Assembly (NCBI GenBank): GCA_013398175.1
Contig: VZRZ01007765.1
Coordinates: 609,166 to 673,165 of the forward strand
Length of the DNA: 64,000 nt
Origin: Climacteris rufus
Lineage: Eukaryota > Chordata > Aves > Passeriformes > Climacteridae
Direction of reading: 5' to 3'
Every line of letters begins with the position of its first letter. The first letter of the stretch is position 1. Positions 50,150 through 63,182 of this stretch are shown here, piece by piece. A program made the position numbers and the translations under genes. The notes beneath the pieces are model-generated. The model ran no database searches. It was given only the letters and a program-made list of their open reading frames with translations, and was not told the DNA's origin.

Positions 50150-53100
50150 TTTGGATTCCAACCCTGCTTTGAAGACACATGATGCAAAGCCCTCAGGTCT
50201 GATAACATACCATTTTGTGTAGGAGTAAACTAAATTAGGTGTCATGACATGAAAACTCAAGGCTTAAGCATCTTTTGGTAACTCAAGTACAAATAAAAGC
50301 AAGCTCCTTTCTGAAATGCATCTGCTGGATTGATATAATGCACTGTGTAGGCTTCAGAAACATAAACCCAGAGTCCCTGTCTTCTGCATGTGGCAAAAAA
50401 CCTTAATATTTTTGTAAGAAAAAGGAATTATCCAGTGTACTGGGCTGCTGTGGGACCTACTGACCACTGGATATTTGAACTGGTCTTTATTTGATCTGCC
50501 TTCTTGAAGTGGAGAAAAAGAATATGAATATATATATGTATGAATGCATGTGTGAATATATATTATATTAATACTTTTTTGTCTGTTTGTTTGTTGTTTA
50601 CAAAATTAACAAGTTGCAGGTAAGTTCAGGAACAAATATTCTTAGCAAAAATGTGCCCCAAGCCTCAAACAGCTGATTATAACTTTAGAGAACGTTGACA
50701 GTCTGCCAGGAGAAGTCAAATCACAGGGGATCAGCATGAAGAACCTGTTGTTCTCACAAACCCAAAGTTCAGTTTCAAGGAAATGCAACCATGACAAATC
50801 ATGAGTTTGTGGATGGCAGTACACCAGGGATAGGTCATTCTCATGTACTACTGATCTCTAGGGTGAGGGAAGTCCAGAGGGAAGGAACTTGAGTGACATT
50901 TCAGCTTTTATATCACAACAGAGGACAGCGAGCAGCTTTTTGGAGTGTGGCTGTATGGCTGGAGCCCTGCATTTCCTTAGCAGTTCTGCTGTCCATCCCC
51001 CCAACTTCTGGTGTGGGTCTGGGCAGTGAACTTCAAAGCAGCATGTTGGGAATACTGCAGTGAAAAAATATCAGACAAAAGTTGCTTATTTTTCCAAATA
51101 ACCGGGGTTTCCCTTTTTCCCCCAGACACTTATTCTTATTCTACTTTGTAGCAATAGCTAGAAAATGACATATGTGTAGCTCCCTACCATAAAAATAGCA
51201 ACAAAAGAGAGTGATACTCCAAACCAGTCTACTAGGAACAAGGCTTTCCTTAGAAGTAGGAAAAAAGCCTACAAAACAGAGGTAGCATGTGAATTAACTA
51301 GTGACGCTATTTCCAAAGCCACTGAATGCAAAGGAAGATCCAAGAAAACACTGATATTTATATACATAGGGGTGTTCTGTCAGATCTTGCAATGTGACAA
51401 CAACACATGTCAGTATCAGCACAGGTCCTGCTGGCAACACCTTGAAAACTGTGTGGAGGTATAGAAAGTAAACAGCACTAGCTGTGATTTCCATGATAAA
51501 ATAAGAATGCAAGGAAAGTCTCTTGGGATCCATAATCTGGAATTGTCACGGGATACAGATTGTCTGTCTTTCTGATAAAAGATGTCAGTTCCTTTTCTGG
51601 GATTTAAACAGAAAGAAGCACTTGTGATTATTAGGCTGGCTGTATACCGTGAGGTCTGTTGACAGAATGACTACAAACAGAGGAAGTGTCTGCTTCAACC
51701 ACCAACGTTCCTAAAATTTCTGTATCAAAAGAGCAGTGCAGCCCAGTCTCAGCCATAGAAAATGCAATTTCCTGGCTCCAGAACTTCTAATTTGCCCTAG
51801 TACACATGGTGGAACAAATCTAAAATTTCCTGGTATCTACACAGATCAAAAAGCATCCATTAGGTCATCCCATATTAGGTATTCATAATTGTAAAAAGCA
51901 ATCGATTAATTAAGCTCGGGAAAGCTGAGGTTGTTGCTGCCATTTTGCAGAGCTGGAAGCTCACACTGTTGAGTCAGGGGAGGATGTGCCCACAGAGCCA
52001 GCACAGGCTCACACCCTTTGTGGGAAGAACTGCCTGGCTTTCAGAAGGGGAGTCCAAGCTGCAATATGCTGCCTTGAAAATTAATTAAAAAGAAGTGCAT
52101 CCCACACTGAGAATTATTATATGCAAGTGTCTTTAAGAAGGCCAAAGACAGAAATATTGACCTTCCTCCTGCCAGCATCAACACTGCTGCCAACTCAGCA
52201 AATGGAGAAGCAAGCCCTAAACAAAACAGGCTCGTTGCTCAAGATTCATTTTAAAGCATAGGACTGAAAAAAAATTTTCCGAATGGCAATAATAAAGCAG
52301 AACTCACATGAGCTCTCTGAAAAGAAGTCTTTGGTCTGAATCAGCAGCAGCTCTCATTTTGCACACCACAGCCTGGCTGGAGATTTGCACAGCAAACACC
52401 AGGACCTGTGCTTCTGTGAATTCCTACTAAAGGTGTGGGGTGGAACGCCATTGTGCTTGGAGACATCACTCCAAAGCTTGGAATGGCTCTTCTCAGAGCA
52501 CAGTGCTGGGTGTGAATGGATCTGTCACTGTGGGAATGACCATGCTCTCCCAACGTCAGATACCCTGCAAAAATAAAGCAAAGAGGGACAGTAAACAAGC
52601 TCTTTTCTTGTCTGATGTTTGCCCAATTGAAATGCACAGCTCTCAGCCACTCCACAGATTTCCTCACACACTCAACCCAGTACAAACCAGATTGCTCTTC
52701 AGTTTCTTACACAGAACCAGCCACATGTGCAAACAGTAAACTCCAGAGCGTCACACACTGACCCATGAGTCACCATCTCTGTTTTCAGGTGTACCTCACT
52801 GCCACAGGAATGGCACTGGTTTCCCTCCTGCACTACTTATAACCCAGACTAACTCTGCTCAGATCAGTGGCATTGCATGTGGGTATGCAAGAAAAAGAGA
52901 GCTTTTATCCCTCAGCATTAAAAAGGAGGCCTGAAAGCATGGATTTCTGCATGAAATTCTTTAAAAACACCATTTCCACAGATACTGCTGTTTGTGACTC
53001 ACATTTGCTTCACTACCAAATGTGGGAGAAGTGCCTCAGCCCTGCCTGTTCACCTTTAATGCTCCTCATGTGGCTCTTCCTGCTACCCACAAGGTCAACT

Positions 53101-53456
53101 CATCATCTGCCAAGGATGATGCAGGCACCCATGGAGCCCACACTCACCCTGACACACAAACCCCTTTGAGACTGCTACATGGCAACAGGATCATCCAAAA
53201 ATTCTTCCTCCCTCTCTTTATGACTTGAATGGTCATCCATAAAAAAACACCCAGTTCATAACAATGACTCATCTTCTACTGCGGAGCACCAGTAAGAGGA
53301 CTCAGGAAAAAGGAAGTTCAAATGTAAGTCAAGACTGGTTGACACTGAATAAAAAAATCCATATGACTGATGCCCACTGCAAGGGCAAAGAGAAGAGTTA
53401 GAGCTAGAATCCTGTAAAGCTGCCAATACTGATGTTGCTGACAGCTTCAGTTTAAG

Positions 53457-53602
53457 ACCCTGAGATGAGCTCAGCTGATCAGAGTGTGGTGCTAATAATG
53501 CCAGGATTGCAGGTTTGATCCCTGTACAGGCCTTCCACTTAAGAGTTGGACTTGATGATCCTTGTGGGCCCCTTCCAACTCAGAATATTCTGTAATTCTG
53601 AA
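53457..53602 (+). mobile_element. tRNA-Ile-derived SINE with CR1-type tail (TguSINE1-like)
   Basis: This is a short non-autonomous retroposon. Its head, about 53457-53532, follows a tRNA-Ile(AAT): the D-arm core AGCTCAG lies at 53468-53474, the anticodon loop CTAATAA at 53492-53498 (anticodon AAT at 53494-53496), a box B of GGTTTGATCCC at 53512-53522 (one change from the usual GGTTCGATCCC), and an acceptor-like ACAGGCC ends at 53532. The tail, 53533-53602, matches the sense 3' end of avian CR1 (GAGTTGGACTTGATGATCC, then CCCCTTCCAACTC) and ends in degenerate ATTCTGTA/ATTCTG octamers. SINEs of this design are thought to be copied by CR1 reverse transcriptase acting on the shared tail. The 5' acceptor strand is badly decayed and both promoter boxes have substitutions, so the copy is old and not a working tRNA gene. 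TguSINE1 is the best family match from memory. I see no clear target-site duplication. Confidence 0.88.
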
Positions 53603-55392
53603 TTAGCCAAATAGTGTTCATGCAAATCAGAGCTATGCAGTGTCAAAAAAATCTTGCTGTCATCATGAATCAATATTCATGGTATTTCTTCACCTGTGTC
53701 CTCCTCTCTCTTTCCTACATCTCCACTGAACTTTTCTCTCACCTCTTCCCTACAGCACACCGACTAAATGCCCAGCATGTAATCTATGTTGATGAGCAAG
53801 TAATTTTATTAATTAATCGAGGAAGCTGGATATTGCAATACTTTTCAGGCAATTTCTTTTATTGGAAGCCTGGCTGTCAGTTGATTTTCTGCATGTGTGT
53901 GAAGTCGGGAGAGTACAGTGAAGAGACAAGTCACCCTCATGGGAGGATGGATGCTTGTTGTCCAACAGCCAGATCCAAGACACTGAAATTGAAAGAAACA
54001 CTCTTTTTCATTGACTTCAGTGGGCCTTGGAGCAAATTCTTAAGCTTTACTAACCTGGCAATGTTATAAAACTCAGTTTTGCAGAATCAGAGTGACTGAC
54101 TTACAGATGCCCACTCCCCCTTTAATATTTGTCCTAGTCTGATAAAAGCATCATGTCATATGATTTTTTTTCCGTTTATTTTTCTCTTTTCTTATTTTTT
54201 TGAAAATACATTCTGATTACGCCAAAAGGGCAAATGGCCAGTTTAACTGACTTGAGCCTTTGATCCTCATGAGTTACTTGTCTCTTCAGAAAAGTTCTCA
54301 TTTGAAGTGCTTTCAGCACCTGATTTATTAACAGTCGGGTGGAGTTAGGCTGTTTTGCAATTCCTGAGAAGCTGATAATAAATCTGAAGCTTGTATCACA
54401 GGTGGTGCTGATATTTTTAGCTGGATTGCAGAAAAAGTTCATAAACTGAAACAAATGTTTCTATATTGATGCTTCCATCCTGGAGTCCAGAAAGCGACTA
54501 GTGTTGTCCATCCTGGTGGACATTTTGCCTTTCATAGATTTCCTCTCTCTCAATACTCTAAATTCAATCTTTTAAATACCTTCTCTTCATATTATACTCA
54601 TAAATTTTATTTTAATAAAAATAGTTGCCTAACAGGCATAAACAAAAAATGCCAAAACCCCACCTTAATTGTTTTCCAAACCTTTTGCACATTTTGTTTA
54701 AAACAGATGTTTCCCTGACTTGTCATTGTGATGAAAGGAAACTCAATATCCCCTCTGCTTTCCAGTGCAGAGCTGCAGAAACAAGGAATGACAGAGGAAG
54801 AGCAAGAATCATCTTGACTGGGAGGTGATTATTACAGCTAGAAGAGAAAGAGCAAGGACCCATGCTGGTGGTGGGAGCTCATGTATTTGAACATTCTTGT
54901 TACCTTTTTTCTCACAGTCTAGATTAATTTTAAAACCTGCATCTGTGTGGTTCAACACTCCAGCTGAAACAAAATCAAATAAACTCCACCCACCTGTTAG
55001 GCAACGTTCTCCAAATACAGTATTAATGTCACGTTCCTAATTATATTTCACTTCTCCTGTTACATTTTTGCTATGATCCTGTCTTCACTAAATGAAGCTT
55101 TCATCTTAAACACAGTTTTTCTCAACTCCCCACTCACCCTTCCCCCCGCCCCCCATTCATTACGCACAGCCTGGTAATAGTTCTGATTTTCATGGATAAT
55201 CCCAATCCCAAATTTAAAGTAAAATATTAATTGTATGTTTTCTTTCAGTCTGACTCATCCTTGACTCTCCCAAGTTTAGAAAACCATCACAAATGGTGTG
55301 ATACAATTGAACAAGAGCCAAAAGCTTTGTAAAGATATTTTGCTGCCTGGAAAAAAGAAAAAATATATTTCTCCTCTTTCAACAAATTGCCG

Positions 55393-55417
55393 TGTTGCCT
55401 TCAATATGAAGGCAACA
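55393..55417. repeat. 11-bp inverted repeat, 3-base loop
   Basis: Arms TGTTGCCTTCA (55393-55403) and TGAAGGCAACA (55407-55417) are exact reverse complements around ATA. Confidence 0.9.
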
Positions 55418-57115
55418 TGAGGGAAAAGAGACAAAACACATAATCAAAAAATATTTCATTCCTTTACCCAGAAGGTGTCTTCTGCCTGGTCAATGTGAAA
55501 ACTGAATCCTTTACAGATCCAGCTGCTCCTTCAGCAAACAATACAAGCCTGTGTTTAAAATACATAACTGCTAAAAGGATTTTACATGCAAACAAATCAG
55601 GTATTTATGTCCAATAGGTTGACAGTCCCATAAGTAATTTCAAAAGGGCTTTTTCATTTTAGGGCACTGGTGATTTCCTTCTCCAGTACCACTCTCCTAT
55701 ACTTTTGAGAGTAATTATACCATGGATGCAGGAGCAAGAGCCACAAGTGATGAGAATCATCACTCCTCTTGTGGAAGCAGTGTTCCTAATTCCAAATTTT
55801 CCCATTCTTTTCTCCTGTCTTTGTCCCATACTATAATCAAGTATGCAAGGAAAACAATCCAAAAATTGGTTTTCTCTTCTGGGTAACCAGTGCTGCATGG
55901 ATGTACTCTTAATGGGAAACACAAACTTTGTTGTGAAGGCATAGGATCATTTCCTAAGCATGATGTTTAAATGGAAAATAGAGCGCTTGGGAACACCAAT
56001 CCAAATTCCCTTCCCCAGACATAGCCTGCTGATGTAGAATTCAGACTTACATAGAGAAGGAGATCTGCTCCTGTACTGCAGACATAAATCTTTTCTCAGC
56101 TTTGCTGGGAAAGGTTCTGTGGCTTACATAGGTGAGACAGCTGTGAGGAAATATAGAGGGATTTGCTGTAGGAGAGCTTGTCCAGTTTTCTGCCTGCAAA
56201 AGATAAGGCTTCAAATTGGTGGGCATCTTACTGCACAGATGGCACTGAAACCACTACGTTCTCCTTCCAGAAACACAGGAATAGATAGTATCCCACAGCG
56301 TATGCTGCTTTATATTTCTTTCTCCTCGGTCTTTTTCAGTTTGGTTTGATTTTTTTTTTGTAGACAACTGGATAGTTAAGATACTTAAGGCATTTCCTAA
56401 CATTGAGCTCTTCTCTTCTTAGAACTAAGCCATAGCTAAAGCTCTCCTTTCACTTCGCAAAGCTGCATTTAGCTGGGGGTTTGAGAAATCTTAAATCTTA
56501 TTCTCACTAATCACTAATGGGTTCCAGACTAAGAATGTCAGTCTCACTGATCTGGCAAAAATTTTACCTTACACCAGCAATTTACTCCCCAGCTGTCATC
56601 GTCTTGTTACCCAGGAGCTGCATGAATCTATCATAGCTGCTCTCAGAAGTAGATAATTTGTGCCTCTGTATCAACACCCCGATGCCAAAATAAGGCCACA
56701 GTGTTCTCAATGAGTGAACTGTGCTTGCATCTGCAGATCTCAGACCAACCAGCCTTTGCAGAACAAGTCAGTGCAACCCCTGACTTGCTGCAACTGGCAC
56801 CAAACTTTTATAGCTGCAAGGAACCAAGATTGTAGGCAAAGATTTTTCAGATAAGCATGTCCTGGCTGCAGTCTGAACACTGTTGTAGGGATGTGACACA
56901 GGTGTTACAGTGGCATGTACCTCCTACCCTGGGCTCTCCTGTGCAGAGAGAAAGTCCCTGGAGGTGTTAATCTGATTTGAGGACGGATTAACACCAAGAG
57001 AGCAGAGCCAGCAATCCAGAATGAAAATGTGCACCTCCTTCTTCACCTGTGTGCTCGTGCTGATGTAAGTGTGGGCGCCGAAATATGTGGGAATAGCACG
57101 TCCCAAGCACTGCTA

Positions 57116-57128
57116 CCAGCAGGGGACA
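57116..57128 (+). promoter_or_regulatory. possible CTCF-like motif
   Basis: CCAGCAGGGGACA fits the CTCF core CCASYAGRKGGCR at all but one position (A in place of G at position 11). One core match in 64 kb is not unexpected by chance. Occupancy would be needed to support it. Confidence 0.25.
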
Positions 57129-57206
57129 AGAAGGCAGCTTTGAATGAAACTGCAGCTAAATTCACCAACAGCAAACAGTTCTGTTTTTTCTAGAAGGGAG
57201 TTTTAG

Positions 57207-57410
<204 letters not shown>

Positions 57411-59036
57411 TATGTACTGCTTTGTGAAAATCCTTTAATAACAAAGGTGCCACTGGGTGCTGAAATAATTAAATCAGTCCATTTGAAACAACACTAGTTC
57501 ACCACTTCGACTTGGGTGATATAACATTACACATTCCTGCAAAAAACGCCAGAGAAATTGAGAATGATCAGCTACAAAACATCAGATACAAGGGATAATG
57601 TTACCCATTCAGTAGCTTTGGGTTTGGCATGAGTCTAGTGTCACAGTTGAAAAAGTTGCAGCCAACATACCAACAGCACAGACAAAGAACAGATGATCCA
57701 TCTCCTCTGCCATCTATCATGCACAGCATTGCCAACTCCAGGGCTTTACCAGCACTGACATTTAAAACAAAGTATGTGTCAACCATATTAAATAATATAC
57801 CAAGCTGTGGGTTATTAAGTGTGGGGTAATTTGACCACAGCAATTAAACTGAGATTAAAGAATGATAAAGGCAATGTTATATGCACAGTTCAGTGGGGTT
57901 TTTGGAACATATGGAGTCCTGAATATTTCCAAGTGTGAAAGCCACATCAGATATTAAGGCGCATGTCAGTCCCAATCAACACACTCCTCCTGTGCCCTCC
58001 CTCCTCCCCTTCCCCCTGTGAGATGATGCTCTCAAATGGCAATAGTTTTCATTCCACGTACATTCAACCAGTGAAATACCTCTGACTTCTGTCTCCAGAT
58101 GCAGCCCAAGGAACGTGTTAGCAAAGCAATAGTTTAACATGGTAACACACTAAAAACACGTGATTTGTCAGACTCTCCTGTAAGGCAGCAGTGAATGGGC
58201 AATCCATGGACAGTCACTGTGCACACAGGCCACAGACTCACAGAAAAAACATTAATTTTCAGACCAATAAGCCTGGTGGAATATCTGGTCTTTCATCTTC
58301 AAAGGGTTTTCTGATTGGAGTCTAATGGGGAATTTGCACACAACCATCTTGTCTGCACACAGACAACTGTATCCAGTCCAGGCAAGTTAAATCCACAGAA
58401 AACTAAAATCTAAAGGGCACAAGGCAGCTCACCAGCAATCTGCTCTCAGATAACGTCTGTAGGCATTCCCTCTTCCAGCAGGGTGGCCAGACAAAGAAAC
58501 AGTCAAGAACCCAGGTCTACAACAGCCAACAAAGGGGCACTAGAAAGTCAGGGTTGGAATTTCCTATGTATGGCCATATTCCTAGATGTATTTTATTATT
58601 TAAAAGAAAATACAAACTTATATTTGAAGGTGAAGTCACATTCCCCTATTACACAGTTACCAAATACACTGTGAAACTCTCCTCAGGTATCTGGAGGACA
58701 GACTTCCTCAGCAATTGCAGCAAGTGAGGGTCAACTATATTGCACCTGGCTTTAATGTGCACAAACAAAAATCCTAATAAAACGATTGAAGCTCATAATC
58801 CATTTATAAACAATGTCTCTTAGGATGATCCTGATGGAGAAAGCCATCACAGTGCTCCTCATAAATACCTCAGCCTTCCCTCTTTAATATTTTCAGGGGA
58901 CTGCCTTTAGTACATCTTTGAAAATTTCAAGTAAACAACATTTCTTTAGTATTTGCTCACCCTAAACCAGAATAATTCAGGTATAGTAAATGGAGATTTT
59001 TGAATATCTATCTCTGTTTAAAAATCCACCTTTCCC

Positions 59037-59067
59037 AAAATAAAAATAAAATAAAATAAAATAAAAT
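59037..59067. repeat. (AAAAT)n pentanucleotide microsatellite
   Basis: About six AAAAT units, the second with one extra A. Confidence 0.92.
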
Positions 59068-60780
59068 GTAACATAGTGGTAAAGAAAATTTTAAAATTAG
59101 CTACAGCATTACAGAAAAATAAAGCAACATTCTAGCAAAACATAAATGCAGAGAAATATATACATTGAGATAAGAGAACCTCCATTTAGAAATGCCAAAA
59201 GAACCCCTAAAATATTGCCAGGACTCAATGAAGTATAAATGAGAAAAAAAATTAAAATCTCCCAGAAATAACTGTGATCTAAATCTGTCTACAGTTGTTA
59301 AAACAAAAGGAACATACCCAGACGCGAAAGGATACTGAAATCACTAAAAATTCAAACAGCTTACCTCTTATTTGAAGGCCTTCAAACATATTAAAAAGAA
59401 GGCAATTCTAGCATGTCTTTCTCTACTTTCTTATCTGTAAGTATATAAGTAGTTCTGTTGCAATAAATGAGGCTGCTCATATTCTCAAAGTTGAACAAAT
59501 ATTTCATTCCAAAGGAAAGGAAAAAGGGGAGAAAAAAGAAAAGGTTGTGTCAACATTGAAGATAGCTCCATTGCAGAGACCCCAAAGGAAAGAACTGTTA
59601 ATAGAAATCCAGCCTCTGCATTAAAAACAATTTCAAAAAGTTAAAAAGTTATTAAAATTTTAGATTTATATGTATGACACAAAATGCATGCCTTCTGCAT
59701 TCCATTCCTCTTATTAATTTTATTGTTCTTCAAAGTTACATTAATATAATTATTTTTCTAACAATATATATTTAATGTACTGAATTTTGCTTGTGTTCTC
59801 TGGACCTTGAACACATCCCAAATACTACACACCATTCTGTTATCCCCAAATGGAATTTCCAACAACCTATAAATCTGCTTTAAAAGAGAAGATCCTAGTG
59901 TGAAACAAACTACATTTACCCCTACTAAAAACAAAATTTATTCTAAGAGAAGAGCAGAGATGAGAACACAGTGGCCATAAAGACCTTGTCAGTCTGAAGA
60001 GAGAACCAGGCAACCTCTTCCTCTGGGCTAGGCCACAGCACGAACCTGTCATGATACAATTGATAAGGCATCAACCATGAGTTAGATCTTCTCAAAGGGA
60101 AAAACAAACAGAAGACATGGTCTCAGAAGTGTAGCTGGCTCATCACCATCTACAGGAATTTCTGAAGCCCCCAGGGATGTCCAAGCCTACTGTTAGTCCT
60201 AGACCTCAGGCTCTACACCACCCAGTCCATCTCAGGGGCAGGACAGCCAAACCAACTAGGACAAACTGTGTAGCGCTGGATTTCTTCTTGTCTGATGTGT
60301 GATGGGCTCAGAATTGCCCAAAGAGCACCAGTTTCAAGACCTGGGCAGCAATTTGTATTCTGCTCTGTTTAAACTATTTATCCACCTCTACCACTTGCCA
60401 TTAGCACTAGCATGGGAACATATTTTTTCTCTTTGTTTATTGTTTCTATGCCCATAGACCATGACAGTGAAATAGAAATCAATAAAATAAACCAGATTTT
60501 TAAATACTGGACTCAGAAAAACTTTCATCTACTGTAATTACAAATGCCAAATTTCATGACACCTTCTTTTTTAATAACTGTGCTATAAACCTCTCAATAA
60601 TGACTCTTGTAATGAAAATGTTAAGTCTCTCTTTACTGCTGTGGCGTGAACTTGCTGCTATAATCAGCTATTTTTATCAGTTAGTTGATTACACTTTAGA
60701 AAAATGACTGCTGGCAGCACAAGTCCTGTTTCATTAGAGACACTCGTAAATACTCCAATGTGATAATCAGCTGAGAACTG
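59068..60780. other. non-coding AT-rich sequence, no gene seen
   Basis: Only one 61-codon minus-strand frame (59867-60052). The last 200 bases, about 60590-60780, are complex and AT-rich with ATAATCAGCT occurring twice (about 60660-60669 and 60763-60772), making them a candidate conserved block. Confidence 0.6.
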
Positions 60781-60880
60781 ACAAAAAGAAGAGTGGAAGA
60801 GAGTGAAAGAAATAGTTAAAGAAAGAAGGGGAGGGGGAGAAATAAAACTTAGGGGGCAAGGGCAAGGAAGAGAGAATTAT
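60781..60880. repeat. purine-rich GA tract
   Basis: About 100 bases strongly enriched for G and A on the plus strand, including GAAAGAAGGGGAGGGGGAG. Such polypurine tracts can form triplex DNA. The 91-codon frame starting at 60803 reads through it and is not credible as a gene. Confidence 0.8.
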
Positions 60881-63167
60881 GTGCAATGGATGACAGTCTG
60901 CACACTGTCATTTGCAGCATTCACCAGCAATGCAAAAGGCTGGGTTGGTTTTTGCCCTGGGCTCTCTCTGCCACCTAGCCAGTGTCCTTTGCCACCCCGG
61001 GAGTGGCAGCAGCTTCTGGGCTCTTCCTGGCTACCTGCGTCTCCAGGACAGCCTTGGAGCCCTGAGCTCTGTGGGTAGACGTCTACCACCACCATTACAC
61101 GTGGTGTAAGTTTTCCTTCTTGTTCAAGAAAACTTGGGATTTCCTGGTCATTTCTAAGTTGTTTTTTTTTTCTCCCTGGTTTTCCCGAATACTTCAACTG
61201 GCATATGTTCACCCACAGTAATGAGGGTGCAGGTTGCTAAAGCTTTCTGTGACCCAGTTTGAGATATGTGCCACATATTATATACCAGTTTAGACCATAT
61301 AGTTTACTTCCTTTCCTAAACAAGTCATGAGTCTCTTTTACTGTTTTAGCTGTGCCTTGGTATATTGAAAGCCTACGTTATTTTCTCCATAAATAACATC
61401 TAACTAACTTCCAATCCTGTGCTCTAGGGAAGCAGAAGAGGACACAGGAAGAATGTCAGTAGCTTGTCTTTTCCTGAAAGGTCTTTGAGAAATACAAGAT
61501 GCAATGTAAACCAGAAATACTCTATCTATTTTCTTCTCTTTAAATAGTAAACCTAAAACTTTTAAAGCTTCATATTGAAAAGCCATTATAAGTATTATCT
61601 TTGCAGGTGCAGCTTCATACTGCCCCAAGCATACAGTGGCATCTTGTCTAATTCTTACATTACTCAGTGGGAGCTGGGGACATTTCTACAAAAATCCTGC
61701 ATTTTAACAAGAACTTTCACTTAAGAACTATGTTATGGTGTTGTTCACAGTGAGATATGATGATGGGAATTCATAAGATTCAATACACTGTATAACTAAT
61801 TATTGAAATGTGCAGACATAATCCTCTGACCTTGAAAAAACTACAAGTAAAATATTTGTAAATATAATTATGAAGGGCACATAGTTGCAACATGATGACA
61901 AACAGTATTAAACATGCAAAAGGAAGGACATTCAAAGAGGTTTTTTGCATGTGCAGAAATAGTACATTGTTTTCTTTTCTAGCTTCCCAGGCAGCATTGT
62001 GCATATGCAGTTAATCATGTCTTTGTTTTTACAGGCATATTGCAATTACATTCAAGTTTTCCTAACTCTTCCATATTTAAATGAGAACCACAATGCTGAC
62101 CATTAGAGAGAGCCAAATGTTGTACTGTAAGGAGAGAAAACACAAACCCCATGGATCTTGTCTCAGTTACAAGATGAGGAGGCATTAATTGCATTACTTT
62201 ATAACCCTAATCTCTCAAAAATACTTTTTAGCCCTATTCCCTCAAAACCATCAGAATTTAGCCCATTTAACCTTCAAGCTGCTTAAAAAAAAAATCCTAA
62301 AACCTTTTGTGATCCTGCACTGTTGCAGAACTTCCTGCTGACTTGGACAGAGCCAAGATTAGACCCAAAGCAAACTCTGTCCTCAGCCTTTGCACACAGA
62401 TTGCACTGTATTTCTTCCAGCCTTCAGGGACCAAAAGCCAGCAAGAGCCATATCCTTTACAGACAAGCCTTTGTCGTCCCAAAGGACTCCTTGTTCCACT
62501 TCTGTAGCCCAAAAATGATGGGAAAGTAGAAAAGAACACTAAAGATACAAGAAGTAGAAATGGGATGACTATTTCATATAGTCAATCTCTACCAATTTCC
62601 CTACCCTAGGTCTCTAATCTCCTCAGATAAGTCTTCAAAAGGTATTTCTGCCAGGAAACATGTCCTCACACCCCCACACTGACAGAACGAATATTTGTAT
62701 GTACTAATTTGGCACAGGTTTAAAAATGAGGGAGAAAGAAAAGAAGAAAAGCAAACCTCCTTTTTTTCTTGTGAAAAATAGTGTAAATTAATCAATTATA
62801 TGAGAAGATCTATGCAAAAATGCTTTCAGCAAGATGCACGTTGCAACCCTCAGTCAGGCAGCCTCATTAATATGAGTGAAGGTGAGCCATCTGCACAGGT
62901 GAGGCATCAGAGTTGCACAGTAAGTATGAGCATCACATCCTCAGCCACGAGGCAAGTGTATTACAGGTGTATTCCAGGGCAAGAGCACTGGAGCAGAGAA
63001 TAGAATAGCATCACTCTTAAAAAAAGCTTTTGTGGTTACAGAACAATTATAAGAGTTTTCAGAAAACTGTCCTGTTTTATTAAGCTGAAAAAGTCTCCTC
63101 CACAATGTTGTGGAACAGCAATTCCCACAAGTTACTGAAGTATAGCCAGTATATTTTTCTTTTTTCC
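60881..63167. other. non-coding sequence, no gene seen
   Basis: A GC-rich patch at 60940-61090 has overlapping frames on both strands (up to 111 codons, minus 60877-61212). The remaining frames are under about 80 codons, apart from a 101-codon minus-strand frame (62941-63246) that reads through the T run at 63168-63182. No recognisable protein family is present. Confidence 0.65.
61074..61087. promoter_or_regulatory. 14-bp perfect palindrome with ACGT core
   Basis: GGTAGACGTCTACC is its own reverse complement. The GACGTC centre resembles the middle of a CRE/ATF site (TGACGTCA), but the flanking bases differ. It lies at the edge of the GC-rich patch. Confidence 0.4.
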
Positions 63168-63182
63168 TTTTTTTTTTTTTTT
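63168..63182. repeat. poly(T) run of 15
   Basis: Fifteen T residues preceded by T-rich sequence from about 63153. On the minus strand this would be a poly(A), but no retroposon body is recognisable next to it. Confidence 0.85.

Larger units (their letters stand above)
46558..53456. other. non-coding sequence, no gene seen
   Basis: The longest frames are 128 codons (48154-48540 minus), 124 codons (46514-46888 plus, starting within the A run) and 114 codons (52341-52685 minus). None has a recognisable domain. The 47.57-48.00 kb part is repeat-free and AT-rich, with repeated ACAATTCATG-like motifs, and is a candidate conserved block. Small AT/GT-rich tracts occur at 50520-50575. Confidence 0.65.

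Noticed and set aside
53460..53532. tRNA-Ile gene
   Set aside because: The acceptor stem is not paired, promoter boxes are mutated and a CR1 tail is fused directly. It is a SINE head, not a functional tRNA gene.
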